From Amphiura filiformis (Eukaryota > Echinodermata > Ophiuroidea > Amphilepidida > Amphiuridae): a DNA stretch of 64,000 bases. Both the position numbers and the translations under genes were made by a program. How positions within the stretch are numbered: the first letter of the stretch is position 1; every line of letters begins with the position of its first letter. The notes under the pieces are model-generated. The model saw only the letters and a program-made list of their open reading frames with translations, did no database searches and had not been told where the DNA came from. Where the stretch lies: positions 20,465,880 to 20,529,879 of the forward strand of contig NC_092647.1 in the NCBI RefSeq assembly GCF_039555335.1. Direction: 5' to 3'. Below, in pieces: positions 33,666-44,671 of this stretch.

Positions 33666-36600
33666 AAGTTGCCAGCGCCAGTGTTATCAGCAGCATGCAA
33701 CTTGAATTTGAGTGATTTAGCAATTGGAGAAGGACTAGTAGGAGGATCAACCAAGGTACAAGTATTAAGAGATTCTGGATGTGGTGGTATAGTTATTAAG
33801 TCCAGCTTAGTGTCAGAAGAACAATACACTGGTGAAACAGAAAAGTGTTATCTAATAGATATGACAGTCAGAGAGTTTCCTTTAGCCAGGATAAGTATTC
33901 ATACTCCGTGGTATACAGGTATTGTAAACGCTATGGTGACAGCAACTCCTGTATGCGAGTTGGTAGTTGGAAGTATAAAAGGTGCAAGAGGAGAAAATGA
34001 TCCAGATCCAGATTTCAAATTATATAGTAGTGAAGAGGTAGATACAACACAGAGACAATTCTCAGTTGAGAAGAAGGAAGTGCAGAAAACTGAAGTAAGT
34101 TGTGCAGTAGAAACTAGAAGTCAGACTCTAAAGAAAGGGAAACCTTTTAAAGGACTTAAGGTAGTAGAACCAGATGGTGAAGAGGTAACTGTAGAAAAGT
34201 TAAAAGAGCACAACAAGAAGACCTCACATTAAACAGATGTAGAGCATTAGCTGAAGAGAGAATCGAGAAGGTAGGAAGAAATGATAGTAAGCAAATGTTC
34301 ATTATCGAGAAGGGAGTTCTGTATAGACAATTTCAGGCACCCAATGTTGAGTTTGGAGATACATTCAAGCAAGTTGTAGTTCCGCAGACATTTCGAACTC
34401 AAGTAATGAAACTTGCACATGAATCCATATTAGGTGGACACCAAGGGCCATCGAAGACTTCAGATAAGGTATTGTCAAACTTTTATTGGCCTGGAGCACA
34501 AGCTGATATTAGAAGGTATTGTCACTCATGTGATATTTGTCAGCGTACTATCCCAAAGGGACGTGTAACCAAGGTACCATTAGGAGAGATGCCAGTGATT
34601 GATACACCATTTGAGCGAGTTGCAGTTGACTTGGTAGGTCCAATTCATCCTTGTTCAGATAGAGGGCATCGTTACATAATAGTCCTTGTAGATTATGCTA
34701 CAAGGTATCCAGAGGCAAGTCCCATGAAGTCAATAGAAGCAGAGAAAGTGGCAGAAGAGTTGGTGGTCATGTTTACTAGATTAGGATTTCCAAGGGAAGT
34801 ACTAACTGACATGGGAGCTCAATTCACATCAAATGTGATGAAAGAAGTAAGTAGGCTCTTATCAATTAAGCAATTGACCACAACTCCATACCATCCAGCT
34901 TGCAATGGTCTTGTTGAGCGGTTCAATGGAACACTTAAAGCTCTGTTAAAGAAGATATGTGAAGAGAGACCCAAGGACTGGGACAGGTATGTAGCCCCAC
35001 TTCTCTTTGCATATAGAGAAACTCCTCAGGACAGTACTGGATTTGCTCCATTTGAGTTACTTTATGGAAGGACTGTCAGAGGACCCATGAGCATATTACG
35101 ACAATTGTGGACAGGGGAAGTAGAAACCCCTGAGACCAAATCAGTATATCAATATGTAATTGATCTGAAGGAGAGACTTGAAGAGACATGTAAATTGGCC
35201 AGGGCAGAATTGCTGAAATCAAAGGCAAGGTATAGGAAGATCTATAATAGGAAAGCCAGGTCAAGAAAATTTGCAGTGGGCGATGAAGTTCTGTTACTCC
35301 TTCCTACAGATCACAATAAGCTGATCATGCACTGGAAAGGTCCATTTCCAGTTGTGGAAAAGGTAAGTCAGTTAGATTACAAGATAGATCTAGGCACTCG
35401 TCAGCAGACTTTCCATGCCAACCTACTCAAATATTATCAAAGACGAAAAGGTGAGATAGCCTCCTCATGCATACAGGAGGAGCAAGGTATTTTTCAGGTA
35501 GTATGTACATCGGTGATAGAAGCGGAACCATTGGAGAAGGATGAAGTACTCAAGGATACCTTGGTACTTAAACCCATGTCAAATGAGGAGCTATTGCATT
35601 TGCCTCCTTTGGAACCCAAGGAATCGGTGAGTGATGTACATATAGGTGAAAACTTAGATGAGACACAAACAAATGCAGTAAAAAGACTACTAGGAAGTTA
35701 TCACGAAGTCTTAACTGATCTTCCAGGAAAGACAAACTTAGGTGAGCATGAAATTAAGCTAATAGATGAGGAACCAGTGAAGAGAAAACCCTATCCTATA
35801 CCCCATGCTTTGAGGGACAAGGTAAAGGAAGAAGTGCAAACTATGTTGAAAATGGGAATCATAGAACGAAGCAACAGTCCATATGCTAGTCCATTAGTTA
35901 TTTGCAAGAAATCAGATGGTTCAGATCGTTATTGTATTGACATGCGTCTTATAAATCAGAAAACGATTTTTGATGCTGAACCTATTGCTGATCAGGAGGA
36001 AATTTTTGCCAAGTTGGCAACAGATCATTATTTCACGAAAATTGATCTAAGTAAGGGATATTGGCAAATCCCTATGGCTGAGAGTTCAAAGAAATACACA
36101 GCCTTTGTGACGCCCAATGGACTGTATAGCTTGAAGATGATGCCATTTGGTTTAGTAAACGCCCCAGCCACTTTTAGCAGAATCATGAGAATTCTATTGG
36201 AGGGTGTAACTAAAGTAGACAATTATATAGACGACATTCTGATCCATACCGAGACTTGGGAAGAACACATGAGTAAGGTAAAAGAGGTATTTAGTAGGCT
36301 AAGAAGAGCTAAACTCACAGCTAGGCCCACAAAGTGCTTTGTAGGGTATGAGGAAATTGAATTCCTAGGTCATGTGGTAGGTCATGGATGTGTGAAGCCA
36401 AAACGTGACAAAATTGAAGTCATTCAGGATGCAAAATGTCCAGTGACAAAAAAACAGTTGAGGTCATTTTTGGGACTGATAGGATTCTATAGGAAATACA
36501 TCCCAAATTTCGCTGCTGTTGCATATCCTCTCACAGACAAAACCAAGAAAGGTTTGCCAAACAAAATTGAATGGGGAGAAAGTCAGGACATAGCATTTCG

Positions 36601-37036
36601 GACACTCAAGAGCAAACTGATACAATCACCAATTTTGCATTTGCCCGTCCTGAACCAGCAATTTACTTTGCGGATAGACGCGTCAGATACAGGAGTTGGG
36701 GCAGTACTTTTGCAAGACTTTGACAGTGAGAAATTTCCAATTGCTTTTGCAAGCAAGAAGCTTACAAAATGTCAGAAGGCATACTCCGTCATGGAACGAG
36801 AGTGTTTAGCTGTGATATGGGCAGTTAGGAAATTTGAACCATATTTGTACGGTCGAGAATTCATTCTAGAAACAGACCATCAGCCCCTTCGGTGCATCCA
36901 AAAATCGATTGTGGCAAATGGTCGTATCATGAGATGGGCATTGGCTCTACAGCCCTATAGATATAGAATTGTGTCCATCAAAGGTCAGGACAACGTAGGC
37001 GCAGACTACATGAGTAGGTGTATAGTCGCAGGATAA
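33654..37036 (+). pseudogene. pol: Pol polyprotein, PR-IN-RT-RH (copy 2, one frameshift)
   Basis: Same domain order and motifs as copy 1. The break is elsewhere: an A run is one base short at 34202-34205 (five in copy 1 at 25950-25954), so protease (33654-34232) is separated from integrase, RT and RNase H, which form one long frame to 37036. The RT region that is broken in copy 1 is intact here. Neither copy alone has an uninterrupted pol. Confidence 0.9.
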
Positions 37037-37148
37037 GAACCATGCAGAAATCCAGAGCCAAAATTGTAGCGAAGCTATTTTCCATTTTAGACGAAAATTT
37101 TATTTTGTTTTATCTGTTGAAGCAAAATGTGTAGGCACATTTTCTTTT

Positions 37149-37157
37149 AAGGGGGAG
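37149..37157 (+). other. Polypurine tract (copy 2)
   Basis: AAGGGGGAG, one G shorter than in copy 1, again five bases before the LTR. Confidence 0.75.
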
Positions 37158-37162
37158 TTATT

Positions 37163-38987
37163 TGTCAGTACAGATACCAAAATTAAACTTTCATTTATTG
37201 TTTTGTGATTTGGAAAACTTTAGCTTAGTGCATGATTTGGTCAACCAGCTGAGAGTTGCCAGTTGATAGGCCTGTGATTTACCTGTTTATTAAAATGGAT
37301 CAGTCTTATTCTGTTCATCTTTTGTTATTTTATGTCAAGTGTAATAATACAATAGAACACTATCAAATATGCATAAGGTTAAACTAATTGTAGGCAAGCA
37401 TACATTGTGAAGAGGGAGGCCTCACTTCCAGACAAGACTTGGTCAAGTGAACACAATATTTTGTGTGTGTGTTGCAAAATTGATCGCATCATCAGTATAT
37501 TTTGTGAGAACAAAATTGTTCTTGTTTTATATCAGTATAAGACCTATCCAAGCCAAAGATAGGCTTTGCAATTGTTTTATTGTACCCAGGCAGAGGGTGG
37601 TATAAGTTGGCATAATTATTATCATCACACTATGGAGTTGTGAAGATAGAGCTGTTGGAGTCACACAGAGGTGTGAGTTTGAAATGCGATCTGCAACTGA
37701 ATTGGAAGTCACCAAAACTGACGGATGAAGTAAGTTTATAAAACTCTTAATTGTTATTGCTATTGTGTTAAATTATATGCATGCTTGATACGGTATGTTG
37801 TTATTCTTAATGTATTATTTTAAAGTTTAAAACAAACTGGTGGAAATTGATTGTATTTGAAGAACAAAGAAGTTTAAGATTTCCCGCCAAAATTGGAGAA
37901 CAAAGAACTTGCATGTTTACATGATTGTTAATGGGAGATATACTCATGCACTTATACATGTAATATGAATAGAATGGAATGAGTATCATGTGTAATTATA
38001 TATTATTTTAATGTCATTAAAAAAATGAGTCTGATAAAAATTATCCCAAGATTTGCTTTGGTACTTGTATTATCACCACTTGGGTAATTTTATTAAATGT
38101 TTCAGTTCTCGGCCGATACATCCAACCATGAACCAGCCAATGTTTGCCGTTACCAAATCCCTGTGAATTAATCAGCTGTAATCAGTGACGGTTTGGCCAC
38201 CCTAACTAAGAAAACCAATCTGTAGAGATTCGGGGTCAGCACACCATCAACCAATTCCAGGACGGCTGCATACGAACCATGGTTCCAACTAAATATGTTT
38301 AAAAATGTCGGTATTGATTTTTTTTTTTTTTCAAATTAAATAATGGACTTGAACTGAAATGAACTGAGAACTTCAATATTCAACTTAACTCAGGTACCCA
38401 TCAAACGAAGCAGTTGAATTTTGTACATCATTGTCAAAGATATCTAGTTATTATGTGAAATCGTTATTCGTGTATGTTATCTATTTAATATTCAAAGACA
38501 CGAAAAAGTTACTCATCAAAACGAAGCATTTGTATTTTGGTCCAGTACCTTTAATTTATCTTAAATTGTTATATGTGTGGATATTAATATGTGATTTTGA
38601 ATTACACAACATTGATTGAAGATTTGATGTATTGATCACAATACTTCAACTGAAATTTATTTTTGAGTGAATTACTTCAAAAATAGGTCAGTGTATTATT
38701 TGATATTTTCGGCTATCATTTTTTTAATTGAAATAAATTGCTTTGTGAATCAGTCAATGTTACCCATTCAGATAAGTTGCATGTATGTAGTTTAAAATGT
38801 TATAATGTAAATGCACTTTTGTTAATATAAAAGAACAACAGAAGATATACTATTCTAAGAACATATTAAATGAAATAATCATTTAAAGATTTAAATTACT
38901 GTTGTCTTGTGTTCCTAATTCTTATTTGTGTGAACAGTACCGCTGTTTTTAATTATAATCCAACATGTTCATCCTTCGGGTGTGACA
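37163..38987 (+). repeat. LTR 3 (3'), with 265-bp deletion
   Basis: 1825 bp. It lacks the stretch equivalent to 22275-22539 of LTR 1. The deletion ends fall at two AAGTTG copies, so a short-repeat deletion is likely. It also has private substitutions (e.g. CTCGGCCGAT for CTCGACCGAT). The LTR ends GTGTGACA and is followed by TTGAT. Confidence 0.95.
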
Positions 38988-38992
38988 TTGAT
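38988..38992 (+). other. Target-site duplication, right (TTGAT)
   Basis: Matches 20657-20661 exactly and closes the array. Confidence 0.9.
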
Positions 38993-39560
38993 GTTTAAGA
39001 TTGAGAATGTTTTCATTACATTTAAACTTTCTTCTTTTAAGGGAAAGGGTGTGATGTGCCCTGAGTAATTTAATTTGATTATTTATCTTTGTTTACATAA
39101 GAGAAGTTTGGGAAACCCCTCTCGTGCATTAAATTGATCAAAACATATCTAATTTTGGATTGTTGGGAAATCCCAGCTCCATAGAATGTTCAGTGTATTG
39201 CACCATTTGGGGAATCCTCGATATTGTAAAGTGGATATGGCATCATGTTGGGAAAACTCCAGGAAGTGATGTAATGAGAAAGGTTAATGTTTATAAATTA
39301 ATCTTCGGAATTCCCAGATTGCTCATCTAAGTGCATTGCCTAATGCTAATGGGAAATTCCCATTCCTAAAATAAGCTGAATGTGACAGAATGTACTATTA
39401 ATAGATAGTGGGTTTTGGGGAGTATAAAAAGTGAAAACAATTTTGCTCTTGCAGAATATTTAGAGATTGAAAACTCTCTATATGTGTATTGGTCATCGAT
39501 GTGATAAAAAAAGAGGTACATTTGAACCAGTTGTACCTCAAAAAGAGATACATTTGAACC
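38993..39560. promoter_or_regulatory. Cluster of kappaB-like motifs (tentative)
   Basis: Six GGGAAA..CC-type sites lie within about 250 bp: 39110-39119 GGGAAACCCC, 39165-39174 GGGAAATCCC, 39209-39218, 39250-39260, 39307-39315 and 39351-39361 GGGAAATTCCC. These fit the Rel/NF-kappaB consensus. Whether they act is unknown; they may be decayed tandem units in the 5' region of the adjacent retroelement. No gene is seen in this stretch. Confidence 0.3.
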
Positions 39561-39569
39561 AATTTGGTC

Positions 39570-39765
39570 TGTGCAGCTTATAGACCTACCAACAACAACG
39601 TCGATTATATCCTGAAACTGGTCCAAGACATTGAATCGATAGTTAAGAATTATCAATCATCAACTTTGTGGGTAGCTGGAGATCTCAACCTACCAGATAT
39701 AGATTGGGAAAACTCCTCAATCATCAGTTACCAATACCGCAAAATAATAAATGAAACATTTATTT
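39570..39765 (+). pseudogene. Non-LTR retrotransposon endonuclease, N-terminal fragment
   Basis: The frame shows AYRPTNNNVDYILKLV, then WVAGDLNLPDIDW, the GDLN motif of apurinic-type endonucleases in CR1/jockey-type elements. It is cut after NETF; the continuation is found at about 41200, so about 1.4 kb has been inserted here. The upstream end is also truncated. Confidence 0.75.
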
Positions 39766-40610
39766 ATCCATACTGCAGTTACTGTCCGTTTTCCTATACA
39801 CAATACACAGTGCTCTCACCATTGACGCGTGACCTCTACAAATGATGTATGTTGGAAGAATGGGCACTTGACTAGTTAACATCACTGTGTGAAAAATAAC
39901 CAGCCAATATTTAATTTATTCTCCAAACTTCTAGCAAATATATTTCTCTAACATGACCTAAAATTACAGCTAGGTTAGATGTTCAGAAATGGTCGCACTT
40001 TTGTAAAATATGAGTGAGGGCAAGGCATAGCTAGCCAACTCCCCGTGTTAATTGAATGGAGATTTGACCGAAAATATTGGTATCGGACCGCTCACTTCTG
40101 AAGGATGCCACAAAAACGGTAAAAGCTACATTTTAATTATTCTCTGGCAATCATCATGATGAGTTTCTTATATAGTATGCCGAAATTGGGTACTGTAGGT
40201 GATTGACAAAGGGTCGCACTTTTGTGTTTTAGGAAGGATATGTAAACGACAGATAACACCAAAAATATGAAGAAATTATTTCCAAACCGTGTTTAGTCAA
40301 CAATCATTATGTTACTCATTTTCAAGAATGCTGGTTAACAAAAAGCAGGCATTGTCTCATTTCGTGAACAAAGCTCCACTACCATTGTTTCCTTACGTTT
40401 CCTTTATAATCGGTTATCCAACTGAAGCTGTATTATAGCAGCTCATTGCTATATCGCACATATAAACAGACACATGTGCACAGCCAGAGAAGATCCGATT
40501 TAATCAGTTGAGCTGTTTCAATAAGTGTTATCTTGGTTTAATAGCTTTTAATGGGGTTTAAGTCCTGCAAAGGTCGAGGTGAATTCTACTGTAGACATGA
40601 CTGCATCATG
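39766..40610. other. Inserted non-coding DNA within the retroelement
   Basis: This lies in the interruption of the plus-strand element. A GGTCGCACTTTTGT-type phrase occurs twice (about 39990 and 40206). No coding frame is recognised. Confidence 0.35.
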
Positions 40611-41200
40611 TATTTTATTTATTTATTTATTTATTCACGGTATACAAATAGCCGGCAGGCAGCATATCAAAGATATAATTATATAATACACTCTACAATT
40701 TACTTAAAAACAAAACGAAAACAGAGATATAGGCAGAGGAGTAAAATACCAGCAGAAGCATAGGATTACACTACTTTTCCCAATTGAGTTTACTGATGAT
40801 GAACGGAATGGTGGAATTCTGAAACCTGTTTGTTTTACAGAAGGGTTCAGCAAAAATTCTGCTGTGACGGAGATTGTACTTCATAGATCTCTGCTCTGGA
40901 AGTAGGTGGCGGTGTCTTTCAGAGTTGAGGACCTGCTGGCCAAACTTCGCGACCAGATCTTCCCTACGGTTGGCAAGACTGTTGATGTTAAGCTCACGAA
41001 TAGCAGACTCGTAGTCCTGATAGTCATTGCCGAGGATGATTTTGCAAGTGCGTTTATGAATCCTTTCGATCTGGTGGTGTGTTTTTTTGAAAGCGCTGGA
41101 TGCCAAACTGCACAAGCATATTCCAAAATGGGTCGGATATAGGTCTGAGCAATGGCCAGCATATCCTCAACTGGAGTAGCATGTTTACGAAGAGCATTCT
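40611..41200 (-). pseudogene. Second non-LTR retrotransposon, 3' fragment (nested)
   Basis: The minus strand encodes the post-RT end of a non-LTR element: AQTYIRPILEYACAVWHPAL, then after a frame change HHQIERIHKRTCKIILG and a tail stopping at 40771. An (AAAT)n tail follows at 40611-40640. It is 5'-truncated and inserted antisense into the endonuclease of the plus-strand element. Confidence 0.75.
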
Positions 41201-43465
41201 TGGAAACCATCAATACTGTCGGTCTTGAACAACTGGTTGATGAGCCGACCCGTGGCACAAATACCCTGGACTTGTTTCTTACCAACATACCCTCGTTTGT
41301 CAGTAAATGTAAAGTAATCCCAGGGGTTAGTGACCATGAGGCTGTTTTAGTGGATTCTGCTACAAGAGCAAGGAGACAGCGACCCGTAAAGAGGAAGATC
41401 TACCTCTGGAACAGAGCCAAGTTAGACAAGATTAGGGAACATGTTAAAGAATTCTCTACTGACTTTGTTGCACATAATGACACATCCGTTCCTGCTGGAG
41501 GAGCTTTGGAATCTTATTGACCAGTTGACAAGACGCTTTGTCAAGTTATGGAAGACTGTATACCCTCCAAGTATTCTTCTCAGCGCTTTAACCAACCTTG
41601 GATCAACTCATCTGTGAAGAAACTTTCGAGACGTAAGAAAAGAGCTTTTAGAACAACCAAGAGAACCAAATCTCCCAACTGACTGGCAGTACTACAAAGA
41701 GCTGAAGAAACTTGACCAGGCAGAATGTCACAAAAGGTACCATTCTTACGTTAACAATATGACAAGTGAGAGCTTTAGCTCAAACTCCAAGAAGTTTTGG
41801 CGATTCATCAAGAGCAAGAAATGTGACAATTCAGGTGTGGCATCTCTCACGCGGGATGGTATTGCACACAGCAACAGTAAGACCAAAGCTCAGATCCTGA
41901 ATCAACAGTTCACTTCTGTGTTTTCATGCGAAGATACAGATAATCTTCCTGACCTGGGACCAAGCCCCTGCCCAGAGCTATCTGACATTCAAGTTCACGT
42001 TTGTGGTGTTGTCAAGCTGTTGAGAGACCTTAATCCTCATAAAATATCAGGTCCGGATGACATAACATCAAGACTTTTAACTGAGGTTGCAGATGAGATT
42101 GCACCTGCACTGGCACTTCTTTTCCAAGCAACCCTGAATCAATGTTGCATACCAGCTGTTTGGAGGGAGGGATTGATAACACCTGTCTTTAAGAAAGGAG
42201 ATCGTAGCACTGCATCAAACTACAGACCTATCTCCCTGACATCAATATGCTGCAAAATTCAGGAGCACATCATCCATAGTAGCATAATGGCCCATCTAGA
42301 TACACACAAGATCTTATCAGATGACCAACATGGTTTTCGCAAGCGCCGCTCCTGTGAGGCTCAGCTCATACTTACTCTGAACGACCTTGCAAAGGGATTG
42401 AACTCCAAACAGCAGATTGATGCAGTACTACTTGACTTTTCCAAGGCTTTTGACAGAGTTCCTCACCAACGCCTACTTCTGAAACTGCATTTCTACGATA
42501 TCCGTGGCCAAGTATTACAATGGATCAGAGACTGCGTGTCCTAGTTGAGGGTCAGTCTTCAACCACTTTAAGTGTTACCTCTGGCGTACCACAGGACACA
42601 GTCCTGGGCCCTCTGCTGTTTTTGGTCTTTATCAATGACCTCCCTTCGATGGCTTCATCTACTACCAGAATGTTTGCAGATGATTGCCTCATGTATCGCA
42701 CCATTCATGATACTTCTGATGATGCAGCCTTGCAAGCAGACTTGTACAACTTACAGCAGTGGGAGCAGGACTGGCTGATTTCAACCCAAGTAAATTTGAA
42801 GTCATCACCATCTCCAACAAGAGAAACTGCATCTCATATCCATATACCATTCACAATGAAACTCTCAAGAAAACAGACTGTGCCAAATACCTTGGTGTAA
42901 TAACCAGCAAGCTATCTTGGAGCACCCATGTGGATAAAATCTGCAAGAAGGCCAACAGCACTCAAGCATTTCTTCAGCGAAACATCAGAAGCTGCCCACA
43001 AAAGATCAAAGCCAGATGTTATACTACACTTGTCAGGCCATTGCTTAAATTCTCCTCAGGTGCATGGGCTCCTCACCATATATCCTACATCAATAAGCTG
43101 GAATCAGTTCAGAGGCGTGCAGCCCGTTTTGTGATGAGGGCCTATCACCGCACGAGCAGTGTATCAAACATGCTTTTCAGCTAAACTGGCCAACTCTCCA
43201 GCAACGCAGAGACACGTCCAAGCTTGTGATGTTGTACAAGAGCTATTATGGTCTTGTTGACATACCACCATGCCACCTTGTGCTGCTGTCATCACGTACA
43301 AGAGGTGACAACCTAAGATTTGTGATCCCTCGAGCCTCCATCTTGGTGCACCAACATGCATTCTTCCCCAGTACCATCCGGATGTGGAATGCTCTTCCAG
43401 CTTCATTGGTCACCGCTCCATCCTGTGAGGCATTTAGAGGAGGCCTGGCCAACATCATCCCTTAA
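41200..43465 (+). pseudogene. Non-LTR retrotransposon (CR1/jockey-like), endonuclease end and RT, broken
   Basis: This continues the endonuclease cut at 39765: VDEPTRGTNTLDLFLTN and VSDHEAVLVD. RT follows from about 41759: SNYRPISLTSICCK, HGFRKRRSCEAQL, LDFSKAFDRVPH (first acid), GVPQDTVLGPLLF, and FADDCLMYR (catalytic pair). The C-terminal end reads RMWNALPASL before a stop at 43463-43465. Breaks include a stop codon after DCVS (42542-42544), frame changes near 42780 and 43180, and damage at 41520-41760. GVPQD replaces the usual GVPQG. It is inactive. Confidence 0.85.
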
Positions 43466-44002
43466 GCATCATTGGTGTTTTTAGCCGCACTGTACAGCAC
43501 CTTCATCTATTTCCTGCCCCTTTTTGTTCCATGGACGTGATAATACTCGCCTCGGCCACCGAGGGATACATCTCACCATAAAGAAGAAGCCAATAAAGCG
43601 CCATTTTATTACAGCAACGAATGAGATTTTGAGTACACGAAGGGGCTCCTTTGCAAGGGATTAATATTCTTCTTTCAAATTGCTGGAGTCTGGTTTATAA
43701 AGCAACTCATCTATTAACAAAGTAGATCAGTGCAGAAAGAAGTATGGTTCCTGGAGGAAGAGACGGTTCGGTGAAAAAAATATCTTTTTTTTTTAGATTG
43801 TCAAGGATTTGAGTGTTTGGAGAATGCAGCACCATTTGATTTCTGTGCAAAGATTTTATACGCAAAGGATATATATATAAATGAGAGTGTAGTGGACTTC
43901 CCAGTGTAGTGATTTTCGCAGGACATGTGAACAAGGATATATACTTCAGCCATCCAGAATATTACAACAAAACTCTGTAACCATCAAGAAGAAGACTGCC
44001 GG
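43466..44002. other. 3' region of the retroelement, then intergenic
   Basis: About 43466-43600 is probably the 3' UTR of the preceding element. The remainder is AT-rich and shows no gene. Confidence 0.4.
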
Positions 44003-44290
44003 TTAAAGGTGGGTAACCTGATTGAAAATCTCATCCCCCACTTTACCTCATCAAAATGCTGATTTTGGCAACAGAAGAAAGCTCATTATTCTCATAAACA
44101 TATTGAAATTTGGCGTTTCAAATCGGTGTATTTCCGAAGAAATCATCAAAAAACTGCCAAATTAGTCATACCATAGTTTTGACTAATTCAGCAGTTTTTT
44201 GATGATATCTTGGGAAATACACTGAGTTGGAACTTCTAATTTCAATATGTTTATGTGAAAAATAGGGCCTTTCACTTGAAATCAATATAT
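44003..44290. repeat. Foldback, 44096-44256 core
   Basis: Two 75-bp arms face each other around 44172. Each contains AAAACTGC or its complement and TTTCAATATG or its complement. The flanking text (CTCATCCCCCACTTT) resembles the element at 14184, so this may be a relative of the AGGGGCATTTCGTG family. Confidence 0.6.
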
Positions 44291-44671
44291 TACATGATCA
44301 TGATGACTATCATTAATAAAAAATACTGTAGACTACCAATAGCACACTGTATAAATGTCGGTAATTCCATTGGGAATTAGTCACATTTACAACAAAAAAA
44401 CCTACATTTTCTTTTTGCATGAGTGCTTGAAAGGGATGACATTTTATGTTATACGTAAGTTTTAAAGAATTTGCTTTTCCAAATTTATCAGTTGAAAGTG
44501 TAATTATATTGTATGTGCAATTATTGTTCATGCATCAATCACATTTTGACTTGACTTACTTGACAGGACGTTGTGTCCTTTTGCCCTCTGTCAAGTTAGC
44601 CTCATTTGGTCAGTTCTGTCTGCTGCTTGTGTCTTTGCTTCTTGAGGGGTCATTCCCAGGTCCCTCTGAAT

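Larger units (their letters stand above)
20662..38987 (+). mobile_element. Tandem Gmr1-type LTR retrotransposon array (LTR-int-LTR-int-LTR)
   Basis: Two complete internal regions share a central LTR, and the whole is bounded by one TTGAT duplication. LTRs begin TGTCAG and end GTGACA. Each internal region has a tRNA-Pro-type primer site, a leader, gag, a 975-bp palindrome, pol and a purine tract. Pol reads protease, integrase, reverse transcriptase, RNase H, the order that defines Gmr1-like elements among Ty3/gypsy relatives. The copies differ mainly by indels in homopolymers. The single target duplication fits either one insertion event or later unequal crossing-over between LTRs of one element. 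Confidence 0.93.

Noticed and set aside
40906..41142. Plus-strand frames of 78 codons at the nested retroelement
   Set aside because: Antisense shadow of the minus-strand non-LTR fragment.
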